A DNA stretch of 64,000 nt from NCBI GenBank assembly GCA_964035575.1, contig OZ037842.1, positions 1,612,001 to 1,676,000 on the forward strand, in the 5' to 3' direction. Under the pieces are notes generated by a model, which was not told the origin of the DNA, made no database searches, and saw only the letters and a list, made by a program, of their open reading frames with translations. Of the stretch, positions 54,885 to 64,000 are shown piece after piece; position 1 is the first letter of the stretch, and every line of letters begins with the position of its first letter. Source of the stretch: Rhynchopus sp. YZ270_cl-10 (lineage: Eukaryota > Euglenozoa > Diplonemea > Diplonemida > Diplonemidae). Both the position numbers and the translations under genes were made by a program.

Positions 54885-54977
54885 TGGATGTTGGACTGCA
54901 TGTTGGGTGCACTCCACGGTGCACCGGTCATGCACCAAGGTACACTGTTCACAGGGTTTTTTTGTATTTCAAGTCAA
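54885..54977 (+). repeat. 95-nt dispersed repeat, copy 4
   Basis: GGATGTTGGACTGCATG, TGGGTGCACTCCACGG, TGCACCGGTCATGCACCAAG, GTACACTG and TTGTATTTCAAGTCAAAC. Confidence 0.75.
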
Positions 54978-55130
54978 ACTTCTTTTTCCTTATCCACTTC
55001 ACCCTCAAACCCCCACACCTTTCAGAATAGAACACATAGCGGAAACACACAACACACATCTCGGTATTTACCCTCTCTTCCGCTCAGGGTTTTTTGGTAT
55101 TAGGCTGTCAAGATTCCGTTTTTAAACGAA

Positions 55131-57169
55131 ATGAGTGGGCACAATAAGGAGGAGGAAGACTATGGTTCTAAGGTAGCGTCTGACGACGGGAGCAATGCCT
55201 CAGAGGACCTCGTGGTGATGCGGCAGCAGGGGACACATGCCGCCAGCATGCGTGTTGTGGGGCGGCGTGGGAGTTACCTCAGAATCCAGAAGGGGATCCC
55301 GGCAGCATCATCGTACTCTAACCTCAAACGGAACCAATCGGAATCCAAAACAGTTTCGATCAATCTGGGTCAGTCTATGGTCCGGGTGCGTGCACCCGAG
55401 CAGATACCTGATAGGGTGCTGCAGGACTTTGATGTATGTTGTTTTATTGAAATATTGAAAAGGGCTTCGGCCAACTTTGAAAAACTTTTGTTCAGTTTTT
55501 TGGAGGCGAAGTGATTGTCGACATAACAAAACACCACAAAACAGAACACGATAAAAAGACAGCAAAGCATCCGCTTCCGTGGCAGCTCATCTCATCTGCG
55601 ATCCTCAATGAGTAGAATACAGCAGCAGTCCCCGAGAAGGTGTGTGTTTTACAACTGAATAGGGGGTAATGCTTGCGCATAATATGGCCCCAATTTGTGT
55701 CTTTGAGAACAGGTGTGAGTTATCCTTAGCAGTTAGAATGTGGCACATTGTGTGTGTGTGCGTGTGTTTGATAACTAATAGGGGCAATCTTGCGCAGAAG
55801 ATGGCCCCAAGATTGAGCGTTTCATTTCTCCTCTACCCCTTTTTCTACAGAGTCGGAAGCGCCGTGCGTCGCGAGTCAAGCATGAAGACACCCAAGTCTG
55901 TGGAGCTTCAGTATGTCCATTCGATCCGTACACATTTTGTTTTTTGAATCTTTGAATTTCTCGATACCCTATCACCCACAGCGTAAGTGCAGGAGACATT
56001 ACACAAGTGGAAGAATCTCACGATGCATCGGAGGAAATCACGGACAACATCTGCCCCATCTGTTTCGAGGAGGAGGAGGAGGGCGAGGAGAAGCATGGGT
56101 GGTGCCATGTGGTGGGGTGCAAGCATAGGTTCCACACCGTCCATATTCTTGAGTTCCTTCGCTATTGGTGTGTAGCTTTGTTTCTTTTTTTAATTCCTTC
56201 CAAGCGATCCCCCTCTCCATATTCATATTTCAAATATTTCTTTCCGACTCTTAAACTCATCGCTTTCTTTTACCAACCTATTTGTACTTTCTCTAAAGTT
56301 CACTAAACGAAACTATTATTTCCAGGAACCGCTACTCCTGTCCGATGTGTAACGGTGAAATCGACGCACTGAAGCTCGAGAACGGCGATACTCTCTCCGC
56401 AACGAGCCTCCAACGACAGTTCTACTCGCCGCCGTCGGGGGTGAAGTTCAACTCCGAACACAACTTCTCTTTGTTCTCCGACCCGGACGAGGTACAGGCG
56501 CTCCCACTCACCAAAACGATGAACGAATACGAGAAGATCGTGCAGCAAGCAAGCTTTGCAACCATTCGTCTCCAGCTCATCGACAGCGACGGACGCGACT
56601 GCGGCCCTGACGGCAAGATGATCAGCATCAAAGCAACTCACGACCTCGTCTCTGCCGAGCTCTTCAACGACTCCGCAACTGTCCAATCCGAAGGACAATG
56701 CACCTTCAGCAACCTCGTCATGCAGATGCCCGAAGGCACAACACTCGCGGGAGACGAAAAGGTGGGCCTCACATTCACGGTATGGTCTTCTGGATGCAAT
56801 ACCATGGACACTAAAATCATATAAAAAGTACCTTCCGTAAAGGTCAACTTGAGTAGATCTTTAGGTGTCGGCAAAAAAAATAATATTGCATTACAGGTAA
56901 CGGGCAGCGGCGAAGGAGCAGAACTCCCCTGCCATGAAGTAGTTATCAGAGCTAGTGTTCTCTTCCCAATCGACCAACGAGAGACAGCCGCAGGGCTTCT
57001 TAGGCGCCAATCAGGCGGTGCAAGTATGAGAGAACCTGCCAACACAAGGTCAAACTCTGCCGTCGACGAAAACAAGTCAACAGAACCTGTCACCTCACGT
57101 AGAACAAACAAGCCAGGCAAACAGCCGGCATCTGGAGGAAAAGATGGCTGTGGTTGTGTTATTCTGTAG
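55131..57169 (+). CDS. RING-H2 protein with C-terminal CaaX prenylation box
   Basis: Proposed exons 55131-55433, 55545-55639, 55851-55910, 55982-56167, 56326-56779 and 56897-57169 give 456 residues. The N-terminal 140 residues are Ser/Arg-rich with many R-x-x-S sites. The RING-H2 finger is complete: ICPICFE, then WCHVVGCKHRFHTVHI and RYSCPMC, supplying the C-x2-C, C-H-x2-H and C-x2-C ligands expected of an E3 ubiquitin ligase. A conserved region of about 200 residues follows (FYSPPSGVKFNSEHNFSLF, ASFATIRLQLIDSDG, ELFND, EGQCTFSNLVMQMP), shared with the gene at 61987 but of unknown fold. The C-terminus GCGCVIL is a CaaX box, with Leu favouring geranylgeranylation, so the ligase should sit on membranes. 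The acceptor of exon 2 is the least certain. One alternative at 55495 leads to a stop. Confidence 0.82.
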
Positions 57170-57785
57170 GTATTTTTTTTTTTTTTTGAACATACTCGGG
57201 TGAACGAACGGCAGGTGGGGGGGTTTGGGTCGGGAGGGGGAAGGGATTGCTTCACGCTGAGAATCGTTGTTTTAGTCGCGTTTTTTGTTGTATGCATATT
57301 TTGTGTGTTGCTGTGAAAAGAACACACAAAGGTAAGAGGCTCCCACTTTGTTTCTATTTTGCCTCTTCGGGAAGGTTTGGGGTGCCCACACCCTTCAAGT
57401 TCTCGCTTTTTTGTTGTTGTTTTTTTAGAGACAGCCTGTTCTCTTCTTTTTGTCGTGTTGTAAAAATTTGAGTTTTGATCCCAGGTCTGTTGGTTTTAGA
57501 TGAGAGTTTCGGGCTTGAAATACGTACTGTGCCCCCGTTGTGGCCATTTCGTCTTTCAAAAAGTTGTTTTCTATTTTTTTTTTTTTCAGTCTTTCGTCGT
57601 TTTGTGGTGTCGGTGGGGGGCTTCCCCCCTTCTGTTGCACACACACCACTCCCGCTGACTTCATTGCTTTGCAATGATTTTGTTTTGTTTTATTTATTTT
57701 CCAAAACCACCCCCTTCTTTGTTCGTGTATATACCACATAATCGGGTATTTCACTCCCCCCCCAAAAAAAATAAACACCTTCTGT

Positions 57786-57825
57786 AAATTTGTCATTGCC
57801 AACCCAGTTTGGCAAATGACAAATT
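57786..57825. repeat. Isolated long hairpin
   Basis: AAATTTGTCATTGCCAA faces TTTGGCAAATGACAAATTT with one bulged base and a loop of about 4-5 bases. It lies about 620 bases after the first RING gene. Confidence 0.6.
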
Positions 57826-57920
57826 TGGCGATTTGTCGACACAGCAAACAAAAAAAAAACAAAATCTCTGACAGAACGTACTTTTAGTATGATACTGTAC
57901 GTTTCAGCGTTATTTTTTTT

Positions 57921-57950
57921 TTAGATGTCTGTGCAGGCACATTCATCTTC
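57921..57950 (+). repeat. Dispersed hairpin copy (TGTGC type)
   Basis: TTAGATG, TCTGTGC, AG, GCACA, bulge TT, CATCTTC. The loop is shortened but both stems are kept. Confidence 0.7.
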
Positions 57951-58095
57951 AAATTTTCTCTTTTTTTTTTCTTCTTTCTTTTTTAGGTGGGTTTCAGTTA
58001 TTACATTTGGAGACACACGTTATTTTGTGACAAGTTTACGACACGTGAACTGTGACAATGCACAAGTCTCCCTGTCAGTATTTTTCCCCCCCCCG

Positions 58096-58130
58096 AAGGT
58101 TACTGAGTACGGCTTAGGTTCATCTTACAA
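58096..58130 (+). repeat. Dispersed hairpin copy (CTGAGT type)
   Basis: AAGGTTA, CTGAGT, ACG, GCTTAG, GTTCATCTTACAAGC. Two inner pairs are G-U wobbles, so the helix is retained although the sequence changed. Confidence 0.65.
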
Positions 58131-58377
58131 GCTTTCTGGTGCATCTGAGAGCACATCTTTTTCAAATCCCCCCCCCCTTTTTTTTCTGTACGAGAGGGGT
58201 GGACTCTGATGGCTGATGTTTGCACAAAGTAAGTCATCGGCAATGTGAGGGCAGCCCTGGTGGGATGAGTCATGCGAGCTACAGTGACGGAAACTTACCG
58301 CCCTCAAGAAAAAAAAAATGCGGCAAAAAATCCGATTGCGGTAAATTTCTTTTTCGGCCATTTTTTTTTCCCCTGCT

Positions 58378-58412
58378 TAGATGGCTAAGCACAGGCTTGG
58401 GTTCATCTTACA
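58378..58412 (+). repeat. Dispersed hairpin copy, hybrid form
   Basis: TAGATGG, CTAAGC, ACAG, GCTTGG, GTTCATCTTA. It has the AGATG/CATCT outer stem of the TGTGC type and the CTAAGC inner stem of the other type, which ties the two groups into one family. Confidence 0.75.
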
Positions 58413-58689
58413 TACCCTCCTGTTCTTGAGGCAGTAGGGTGTGCCTAGCTGTACCTATATTTGTTTGGGTCGAGCTCCTCCCCCTGTCCACGCAAAAAAG
58501 CGAACACTCAGCTTTCCGGTGCAACCCAGCACCGAGCAAAAGTGATAGTGGAAAATAAAGACATGGCGGACTCTTCCTACCCTACATTTTTTGTTTTATC
58601 TTTTTCTCATCTCTACTCTCGTAGCTTCATACAAAGTATTGTTTTGTTTGTTTTATTTTCTCCATAAACGGTTCATGTATACGATCTTC

Positions 58690-58730
58690 ATCGTTCCTTT
58701 AAGATCCATGCACGTGAGGCATGCCCATCT
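58690..58730 (+). repeat. Dispersed hairpin copy (CATGC type)
   Basis: AAGATC, CATGC, loop ACGTGAG, GCATG, CCC, ATCTTAC. The inner stem CATGC/GCATG is a third sequence solution for the same helix. Confidence 0.7.
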
Positions 58731-58956
58731 TACAACCCTTTTCACAAGGTGACTAAGCACTCTAATGTGCTCTCATCGTGCGTTCTTTTTAAACGTCAAT
58801 CTCAAGGAGTAAGTCCAAGTCGACCTTTTATTTGGTAGCACTCTTTTACCCTAAACAATGCATGAGTCTGATGAGAGGCTCATATTTCAAGTTTTTCTTT
58901 TCTTTCAAAGACGCGCGAGAGGCTTGAGTTCATTGTAATAACTTTTTCTGCTCTTT

Positions 58957-58987
58957 TAGATGTGCACGAGAGGTACATTCATCTTTT
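58957..58987 (+). repeat. Dispersed hairpin copy (TGTGC type)
   Basis: TAGATG, TGC, loop ACGAGAG, GTACA, TT, CATCTTTTT. One inner pair is a G-U wobble. A T run of about 22 follows. Confidence 0.7.
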
Positions 58988-59718
58988 TCAAGTTTCTTTT
59001 TTTTTTTTTTTTTTTTTTTTTGTTTTTTTGTTTTCCCATACCACGTGCAGCCTGGCTTCCCACCTTGGAATCATGAAATGCGTTCACCTTTTATTGTAGG
59101 AGAGGCACATCTTCAAGCTTTCTGATTTTGTGTTCTTTGAAAGTATGGTTTTAGTTTCCCTGGGTCCTGCTGACTTCATGAAGACACAGAAATGCAAGAC
59201 TGGGTCCCCCCACTGCAAGTATAGTTTCTGTTACCATGGTTGAGCAGACAAGATGCATTCAATAGCACCGCTTTCTGGCTCTATTCCTTTGCGTCTTCCC
59301 TGGTGAATTTTTTTTTTCTGACAAAGAAGAAAAGAGAAAAAGGAGAACCAAATACACGAGGATGACGTGTGAAGAGCACACTTACCCCCTGTTTTTGGGT
59401 TTTTTTTCTCTCTTTTTTTCTAGTCGGAAACAAAATAAAATGTGAAAAAAAGTATTATCGGGTGACTGCACGAAGACATTTTGGTATGGGTGAACGGGGG
59501 GAGGTGCACAAAGTACGCAATAAGTGCAAATCTCACCCCACCCCTCTTCAGCCACCCCAAAAATCATTTTCCCTTTTTTTTTCTTTTTTCTCTTTGCGTT
59601 TCGATACCTACTGTGGTATGGAGGTACGTCTTCTTCTTCTTCTTTTTTCAATATCATTTTACATGAGACATGCCATCATTTTTTATTACTTTTTAACCTT
59701 GCGTTGTGACCATTTTTC

Positions 59719-59760
59719 AAGGGGACTAAGCACAAGAGGCTTAGGTTCATCTTGTAAACC
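59719..59760 (+). repeat. Dispersed hairpin copy (CTAAGC type)
   Basis: AAGGGGA, CTAAGC, loop ACAAGAG, GCTTAG, GT, TCATCTTGTAAACC and a T run. The inner stem is perfect. Confidence 0.75.
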
Positions 59761-60959
59761 CTTTTTTTCCTTTTTTCCCTTTTTTACTACTTACAATGTC
59801 TACTTCCCTCGGGTAGTTTGCACTATGAACTTCAATGCCTTATTTTGCTGTGAAATAAAAAGGGACACCTCCAGCCAGTCAATACTTTGGGGGTTTTAAA
59901 ATACGACCTCTATTTTACCCCCTCGTGACAGTGCGTTAATGGGTCGCCTTGTTTCATCGTGCCCAGGGGGGACAAAGCAAATGTAGGTGACGTTGCTCTC
60001 AGCTCACTGTTCGCTTTCACGTTCGTTGATCGGGTTTATCTGCTGGTTTCTGTTTTATTGTGTGCTTTTTTTTTATGGTATGTTGTCGTGTGCCCAGTCT
60101 TTTCAACAATTCTCATCCCCCCCTTTTTTTTTGGTTAACTTGGCTCTTTTTTCACCTCAGTGGCTACGGTTTGCGGTTTTGTGTTTTATTCGCAGCGTTT
60201 CAGCACTTTTCAATTTTTTTTTTTGTATTTTTTTTCTTCCCTTTTTTGGTTCACGCACCTGATTTCCCAGCGACCCATTTCTATTATTGAACCATTTAGC
60301 TTTTTGTTCATTTTTTTTATATCGGATTTGGAATGCAGTACAAAAAAAAACTGGGTTTTTTGTTCAATCAACGAGATTAACTGAACTGCCCCCCCCCAAA
60401 AGAATATTGCTGTATTTCTGTGTTCTATTTCGGCTTTCGAAAATAAAGTATTTTGCTGTAAGCCACGAATTTAAAAGACTTATGGAGTGCATATTGCACA
60501 GTGTATGCTACTCTACTCACATTTTTTTTCCCCAGTGCCTGCATCCGTGTCTGGTGAGTTTTTCTGCACTTTCAGCTTCTTTTTCTTTTCTTTTTTCAAA
60601 ACAACGGGGGGGGTGTGGAGTAGACGTGATTCATGCTTACAGATATTTCTGAGAAAAGCTCTTTTCCCAAGTTGGCGAAGAACACTTATCACTTTTACCA
60701 AATAGAAAGAACTTTCCTCCATACACCCCCAAACCTTTTTTTTTACAAATGGGATTCTCCTTCTCCCAACGCTTTTCCAAATAAAGTTTTCCCGAAAAAT
60801 GAAGTTAATTTTTTTTTAAAAAACGAACTGAAGAATAAAACGGGGTGCAAGGGGGAAAGATACAGCTTTTTTTTAATGATGTGAGTCAATATAATGTTGA
60901 CGTTACGCAAACAAAAGAAAACTCTGAATTTTCACCATGAAAATTATGCACCTCTCTCT

Positions 60960-61208
60960 GCACAATACAAAAAGTTCAAAAAAAAATGCGTGGAGATCAC
61001 ACAGGTGGACATCACAGATGTTGTTCAAAATTTTCAAAAAAAAAAAAAGAAGAAGAAAAAAAATAGAAAAATAGCAGGCTTCGGCCGACATCGATCAATG
61101 GACCCTAGTTCTGTGACGATTGTCGACACAAATAAAACAAATCTCCAAGCTTGTTACATCTGCCAGTCTGAAGTGAACGCCACAGCCCCCTTTAAAAAAC
61201 AAAAATAA
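60960..61208 (+). pseudogene. Possible decayed RING-gene fragment or lost 5' exons
   Basis: The + frame encodes VEITQVDITDVVQNF and, after a Lys-rich A-run, MDPSSVTIVDTNKTNLQACYICQ with SEVNA and a stop at 61208. ITQV and the C-x2-C motif recall DITQVEESHDASEEITDNICPIC in the gene at 55131. The rest of the RING is absent. It could be the relic of a third paralogue or alternative 5' exons of the gene at 61987. Confidence 0.25.
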
Positions 61209-61986
61209 AAAAGACTCTCAATTACCTCCAGGTGGAGAATTCCCACTCTGGATAGTAGCGATGGATTGCTAAGAAAACACCTGCATGGCCTTCAAAGATG
61301 GTTAGCTTTTCTCTCTCCCCCCCCCTTCCATCCCCCAGTAGAAGTGAACGAGGCCCCTCCCCATGCCCATCTGTGTTAGGCTGTTCAAAACTTTTTTTTT
61401 TGGTGGGTTTGCTTCAGTTGCACTTTGTCGGACAAGACAAAAAAAAACAGGGGGACAGGGGGGGCGAAACGAATAAAAAACAGTACCGATTGCGTTCGTT
61501 AACTCTATTTTCACCCGCATCAGCTTATATCTCACCCCCTTTTACGAAAGCTCAACGCTGCAGATGTACATTCGTCTGACAATTTTTTTTTGTCACCTCA
61601 TGAAATGAAGGAGGAAATAGAAACAACGCACTTTGAACACACTTTGCGGTTATAGCGACGAACCGCGCTGCAGAGCCACTCCTCACCAAACAGGTCGAGG
61701 TGTGTGCGTTTCACCACAACCTCTCCCATGGGTTTTATCGTGTGGTGAGTGTTAAGTTTCTATTTTTGCGGACTCCGGCAGAAATATGTTTAAACCACTA
61801 CACTACACATACATACAGGAAAAAAAAACAAACAAACAAAACAACATATCGAGCCCCCTTCGTCTGTCGTCCCCAGCCCAACCCACACTCTCTCGGCTCT
61901 CTTAACCCAGGCGCGTTGCCTTTCAAATATTTTATTTGGCGCGTTCAGTTTATAGCAAAGTCCGCAGCCACTGCGCCTTGTACACT

Positions 61987-63866
61987 ATGTGCCCCATATG
62001 TCATGAGGAAGACCTGTTGCAGGGATGGTGCAGGACAGAAGGGTGCGACCATGGATTTCACACAGAGCACATTTTGGATTACCTGCATTTGACGTATGTA
62101 CCGTGCAAAGGGGGAAAAAAAAAGCCCCCCCTTTGAAATTCATTAGGGAAAATTTGTGTGGGGTTGGTAGTTGCAACGAAGCAGACAGATCAGTGAGTTT
62201 CTTGCGAAGTGTTTTCTGGATAGTGAAGACTGTCTGAAGGAGGCCCATCTTCGGGGATATTTTTCCTTTCAAAAAAGGGTTGTTTTATTTCTGGGAAATA
62301 AAGAAGTAGTATTTCCCTGGGGGTGGTCAACTTCTAAGGGCGTGGATTTCCGATTCGACGGCAATAAAAATATGTGGAGTTCATCCTCGGCAGTCTACAC
62401 TAATACAACCAAGCTTTTCAATAAAAAAAAAATCTTCTTTTTTTTAATTCTTTTTTCTTCACAGCGGCCGGTATGTGTGTCCGATGTGCAACAACGAGAT
62501 CACCGCCCTGCTTCTCGACGACGGCACAACGCTTGCTGCGGCGGACCTGAAGAAGCGTTTCTACTTTCCACCGTCGTCGATCAGCTTCAAGTCAGACCAC
62601 AACATCTCTCTGTTTAAGGAGGAGGCGGAGGTGTGTACCCACTCCCCACACCCCACCCATCAGCGGATAATGGACTTCCGGTCCCAATACACTACGGAAA
62701 TTCGTTTTTTTTTTTATTCACCTCCACTTTTTAGTTTCGCGCCATTTTCGTCTACTCAAATCCACCCATTTTTCTCACTGCAAAATAGCGCTTCTCTGTT
62801 CCATAAGAGTTTCGATGACATGCTGACTCATTCATACTCATTTTTTTTGTTTTCATTCCCCAGTTTTTCTCAGATGTAAACATCGAAAAATGGATGCACA
62901 ACTGCGCGGTTGGGGTCCATATAGGAGAGATTTGGCAGCTTTTTTTTTTTGGCCTCAAAGAGGTTTCCTCTTCACAGCCAGGTAGTCAGTGAGCCAGTGG
63001 GAGCGTATTGCAGTAATAAAAATATCACCACAGAATATTTATTACACACTTTCCGCACAAACCACCCTCCCCCTTCCACAGTCGCTCCCGCTTCCGCTCA
63101 CCGCTATGGTGAATGAGCAGCGTCGTGTCGTTCACCAGGCAGCCTTCCCGACCATCCTCCTGCAGCTGAAGGACAGCAAAGGCTCACCATGCAGCCCCGA
63201 TGCTGAGAGGATACGTGTCCACGTCGGGCACGACTGCGAAGGTGCAGAGCTCTTCAACGGCAAGGCCATGATCCAAAGTGGCGGGCAGTGCACCATATCA
63301 AACATGGTTCTGCAGATCCCTGCCACACAGAACGTCTCCGAAAAGGACGCCGTCACGCTCAGTTTTAAGGTAACAACCCACCCCCTTTTTTTTACAATCT
63401 GAGGCATTCATAAATACAACCCCTCTAGAATCGACAATTCTCCCATCCTCCCTCGTATTTTTTCAAAAAAAAAAAATTCAAAAAATATCCAAAAAACCAG
63501 GTGACCTGCCTTGGAGAAGAACTACCCTGCCACAACTACACAATCACCTCAAGTGTTTACTTCCCTGAGGATGAGCGTGAGGTCTCCCCAGGACTGCAGA
63601 CCTACCGGGAGAAGGTGGCTGCCGCAAAGGCGGAGGAGGGGAAGGCGAAGGCCGAGCCTGTCGTGGAAGAGGTTTCCCCAACAAAGCCTGTCAAGGCTGC
63701 TCCGCAAGAGGACAACAGGAGCGATTCTAACTCAGACACAAACGCGCTCTCCGGGACACTCGAGAAGGAACGCAACGGCTTCGTCAAAGAAAGCAACAGA
63801 CGGGAACGGCGGAAACAACCACAGTCCGTTCAGGACGGTGGCTGTGGTGGATGCGTTGTGGCATGA
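61987..63866 (+). CDS. RING-H2 protein with CaaX box, paralogue (5' end uncertain)
   Basis: Exons 61987-62093, 62465-62630, 63082-63369 and 63501-63866 give 308 residues from the ATG at 61987. That ATG falls directly at the RING (MCPICHEED), so a longer N-terminus from unseen upstream exons is likely. The frame is open upstream to about 61936. The RING-H2 ligands are complete: CPIC, GWCRTEGCDHGFHTEHI, RYVCPMC. The following region matches the gene at 55131 (FYFPPSSISFKSDHNISLF, AAFPTILLQLKDSKG, AELFNGKAMIQSGGQCTISN), and GEELPCHNY and the EDEREVSPGL block are also shared. The tail is Glu/Lys/Ala-rich and ends GGCVVA, a CaaX box with a terminal Ala that favours farnesylation. It thus probably acts as a membrane-tethered ubiquitin ligase. 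One intron (62631-63081) is absent from the paralogue. Confidence 0.8.
62374..62430 (+). repeat. Dispersed GTGGAGTTCATCC repeat inside an intron
   Basis: TGTGGAGTTCATCCTCGG, AGTCTACACTAATACAACC and an A run. It lies within the first intron of the RING paralogue, close to its 3' splice site. Confidence 0.65.
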
Positions 63867-64000
63867 AGGAATGTAAAGGGATTGGGAGGGGGGGAAAACG
63901 TCTATCGGACCAGAAGTTTGCTTCTAATAAATGGTGTTGAGAAAGCAAAGTCTGCAGAAGATAGACCAGAAATGACTAAGCAGAAGCTTGGATCCATCTT
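63867..64000. other. Downstream flank to window end
   Basis: Probable 3' UTR of the RING gene (contains AATAAA at 63927). The last 30 bases, TGACTAAGCAGAAGCTTGG then ATCCATCTT, look like another CTAAGC-type dispersed hairpin and run into the window edge. Confidence 0.5.

Larger units (their letters stand above)
52863..55130. other. Spacer with several dispersed repeats
   Basis: No supportable gene. It holds two CTGGCAT-type repeats (53127-53170, 53470-53525), a weak hairpin copy near 53934-53975, a stretch at 54360-54550 free of long T runs but with no RNA signature I recognise, a good hairpin copy at 54598-54628 and a 95-nt repeat at 54885-54977. CCGCTCAG (AG at 55086-55087) precedes the next gene. 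Confidence 0.5.
57170..61986. other. 4.8 kb spacer dense in hairpin repeats
   Basis: No confident gene. It contains a long isolated hairpin (57786-57825) and at least six copies of the dispersed hairpin family (57921, 58096, 58378, 58690, 58957, 59719). A possible decayed RING fragment lies at 60960-61208. T and A runs are frequent. The first exon or exons of the downstream RING gene may lie in its last 400 bases but could not be fixed. Confidence 0.45.

Noticed and set aside
55496-55613. Alternative exon 2 of the first RING gene reading FFGGEVIVDITKHH
   Set aside because: It follows a better pyrimidine tract but stops at TAG 55611-55613 before the RING. The acceptor at 55544 keeps the frame into the RING exons. 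Alternative splicing remains possible.

Overview
This is eukaryotic nuclear DNA, most likely from a protist. The genes are interrupted by short GT-AG introns whose donors are mostly GTATG or GTGTG, the protein families are eukaryotic, and the spacers are full of T and C runs. All twelve confident genes lie on the + strand across 64 kb. Most start codons have a pyrimidine tract and an AG acceptor 20-120 bases upstream with no visible 5' exon. One-way gene order with acceptors before start codons is what polycistronic transcription with spliced-leader trans-splicing would produce, so a euglenozoan (for example a diplonemid or a free-living relative of kinetoplastids) is my leading guess. It is an inference: no spliced-leader gene is visible here.

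Layout. A type-B carboxylesterase (604-2385) is followed by a 6.6 kb repeat-rich spacer with a 1.9 kb inverted-repeat transposon (5825-7717). Then come a poorly conserved basic protein (9042-10070), an ammonium transporter (10259-11845) and a six-exon MFSD5-type molybdate-anion transporter (15028-22006) whose second intron has swollen to 5 kb through two DNA-transposon insertions. Next are an uncharacterised two-exon gene (22596-23752) and a very large MAP3K-like kinase with PDZ-like domains and a C-terminal membrane anchor (24610-30133). After a 3.9 kb repeat-rich spacer there is a bacterial-type putative molybdenum carrier of the SLOG fold (34057-34542). It is followed by a secreted protein with a cupredoxin-like domain (35424-39266), a 2538-residue protein with five RanBP2-type zinc fingers (41927-49543), two paralogous small zinc-finger proteins (49931-50632, 52068-52862), and two paralogous RING-H2 proteins ending in CaaX prenylation boxes (55131-57169, 61987-63866).

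Repeats are the most unusual part. Three transposon-like elements (5825-7717, 15491-19089, 19108-20460) have unrelated terminal inverted repeats but share one internal core. A fourth (41083-41730) is a small hAT-type element with an 8-bp target duplication. The spacers also carry a family of about fifteen short hairpins, all in gene orientation. They have a conserved outer stem, a 2-nt bulge, a variable but paired inner stem and usually a GAGAG-type loop, which looks like a structured RNA motif. At least four other short dispersed families (about 40-95 nt) sit with them.

Functional links are modest. The molybdate transporter and molybdenum carrier lie 12 kb apart, and the zinc-finger and RING pairs look like local duplications. 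Otherwise the genes look functionally unrelated, as in polycistronic protist clusters.
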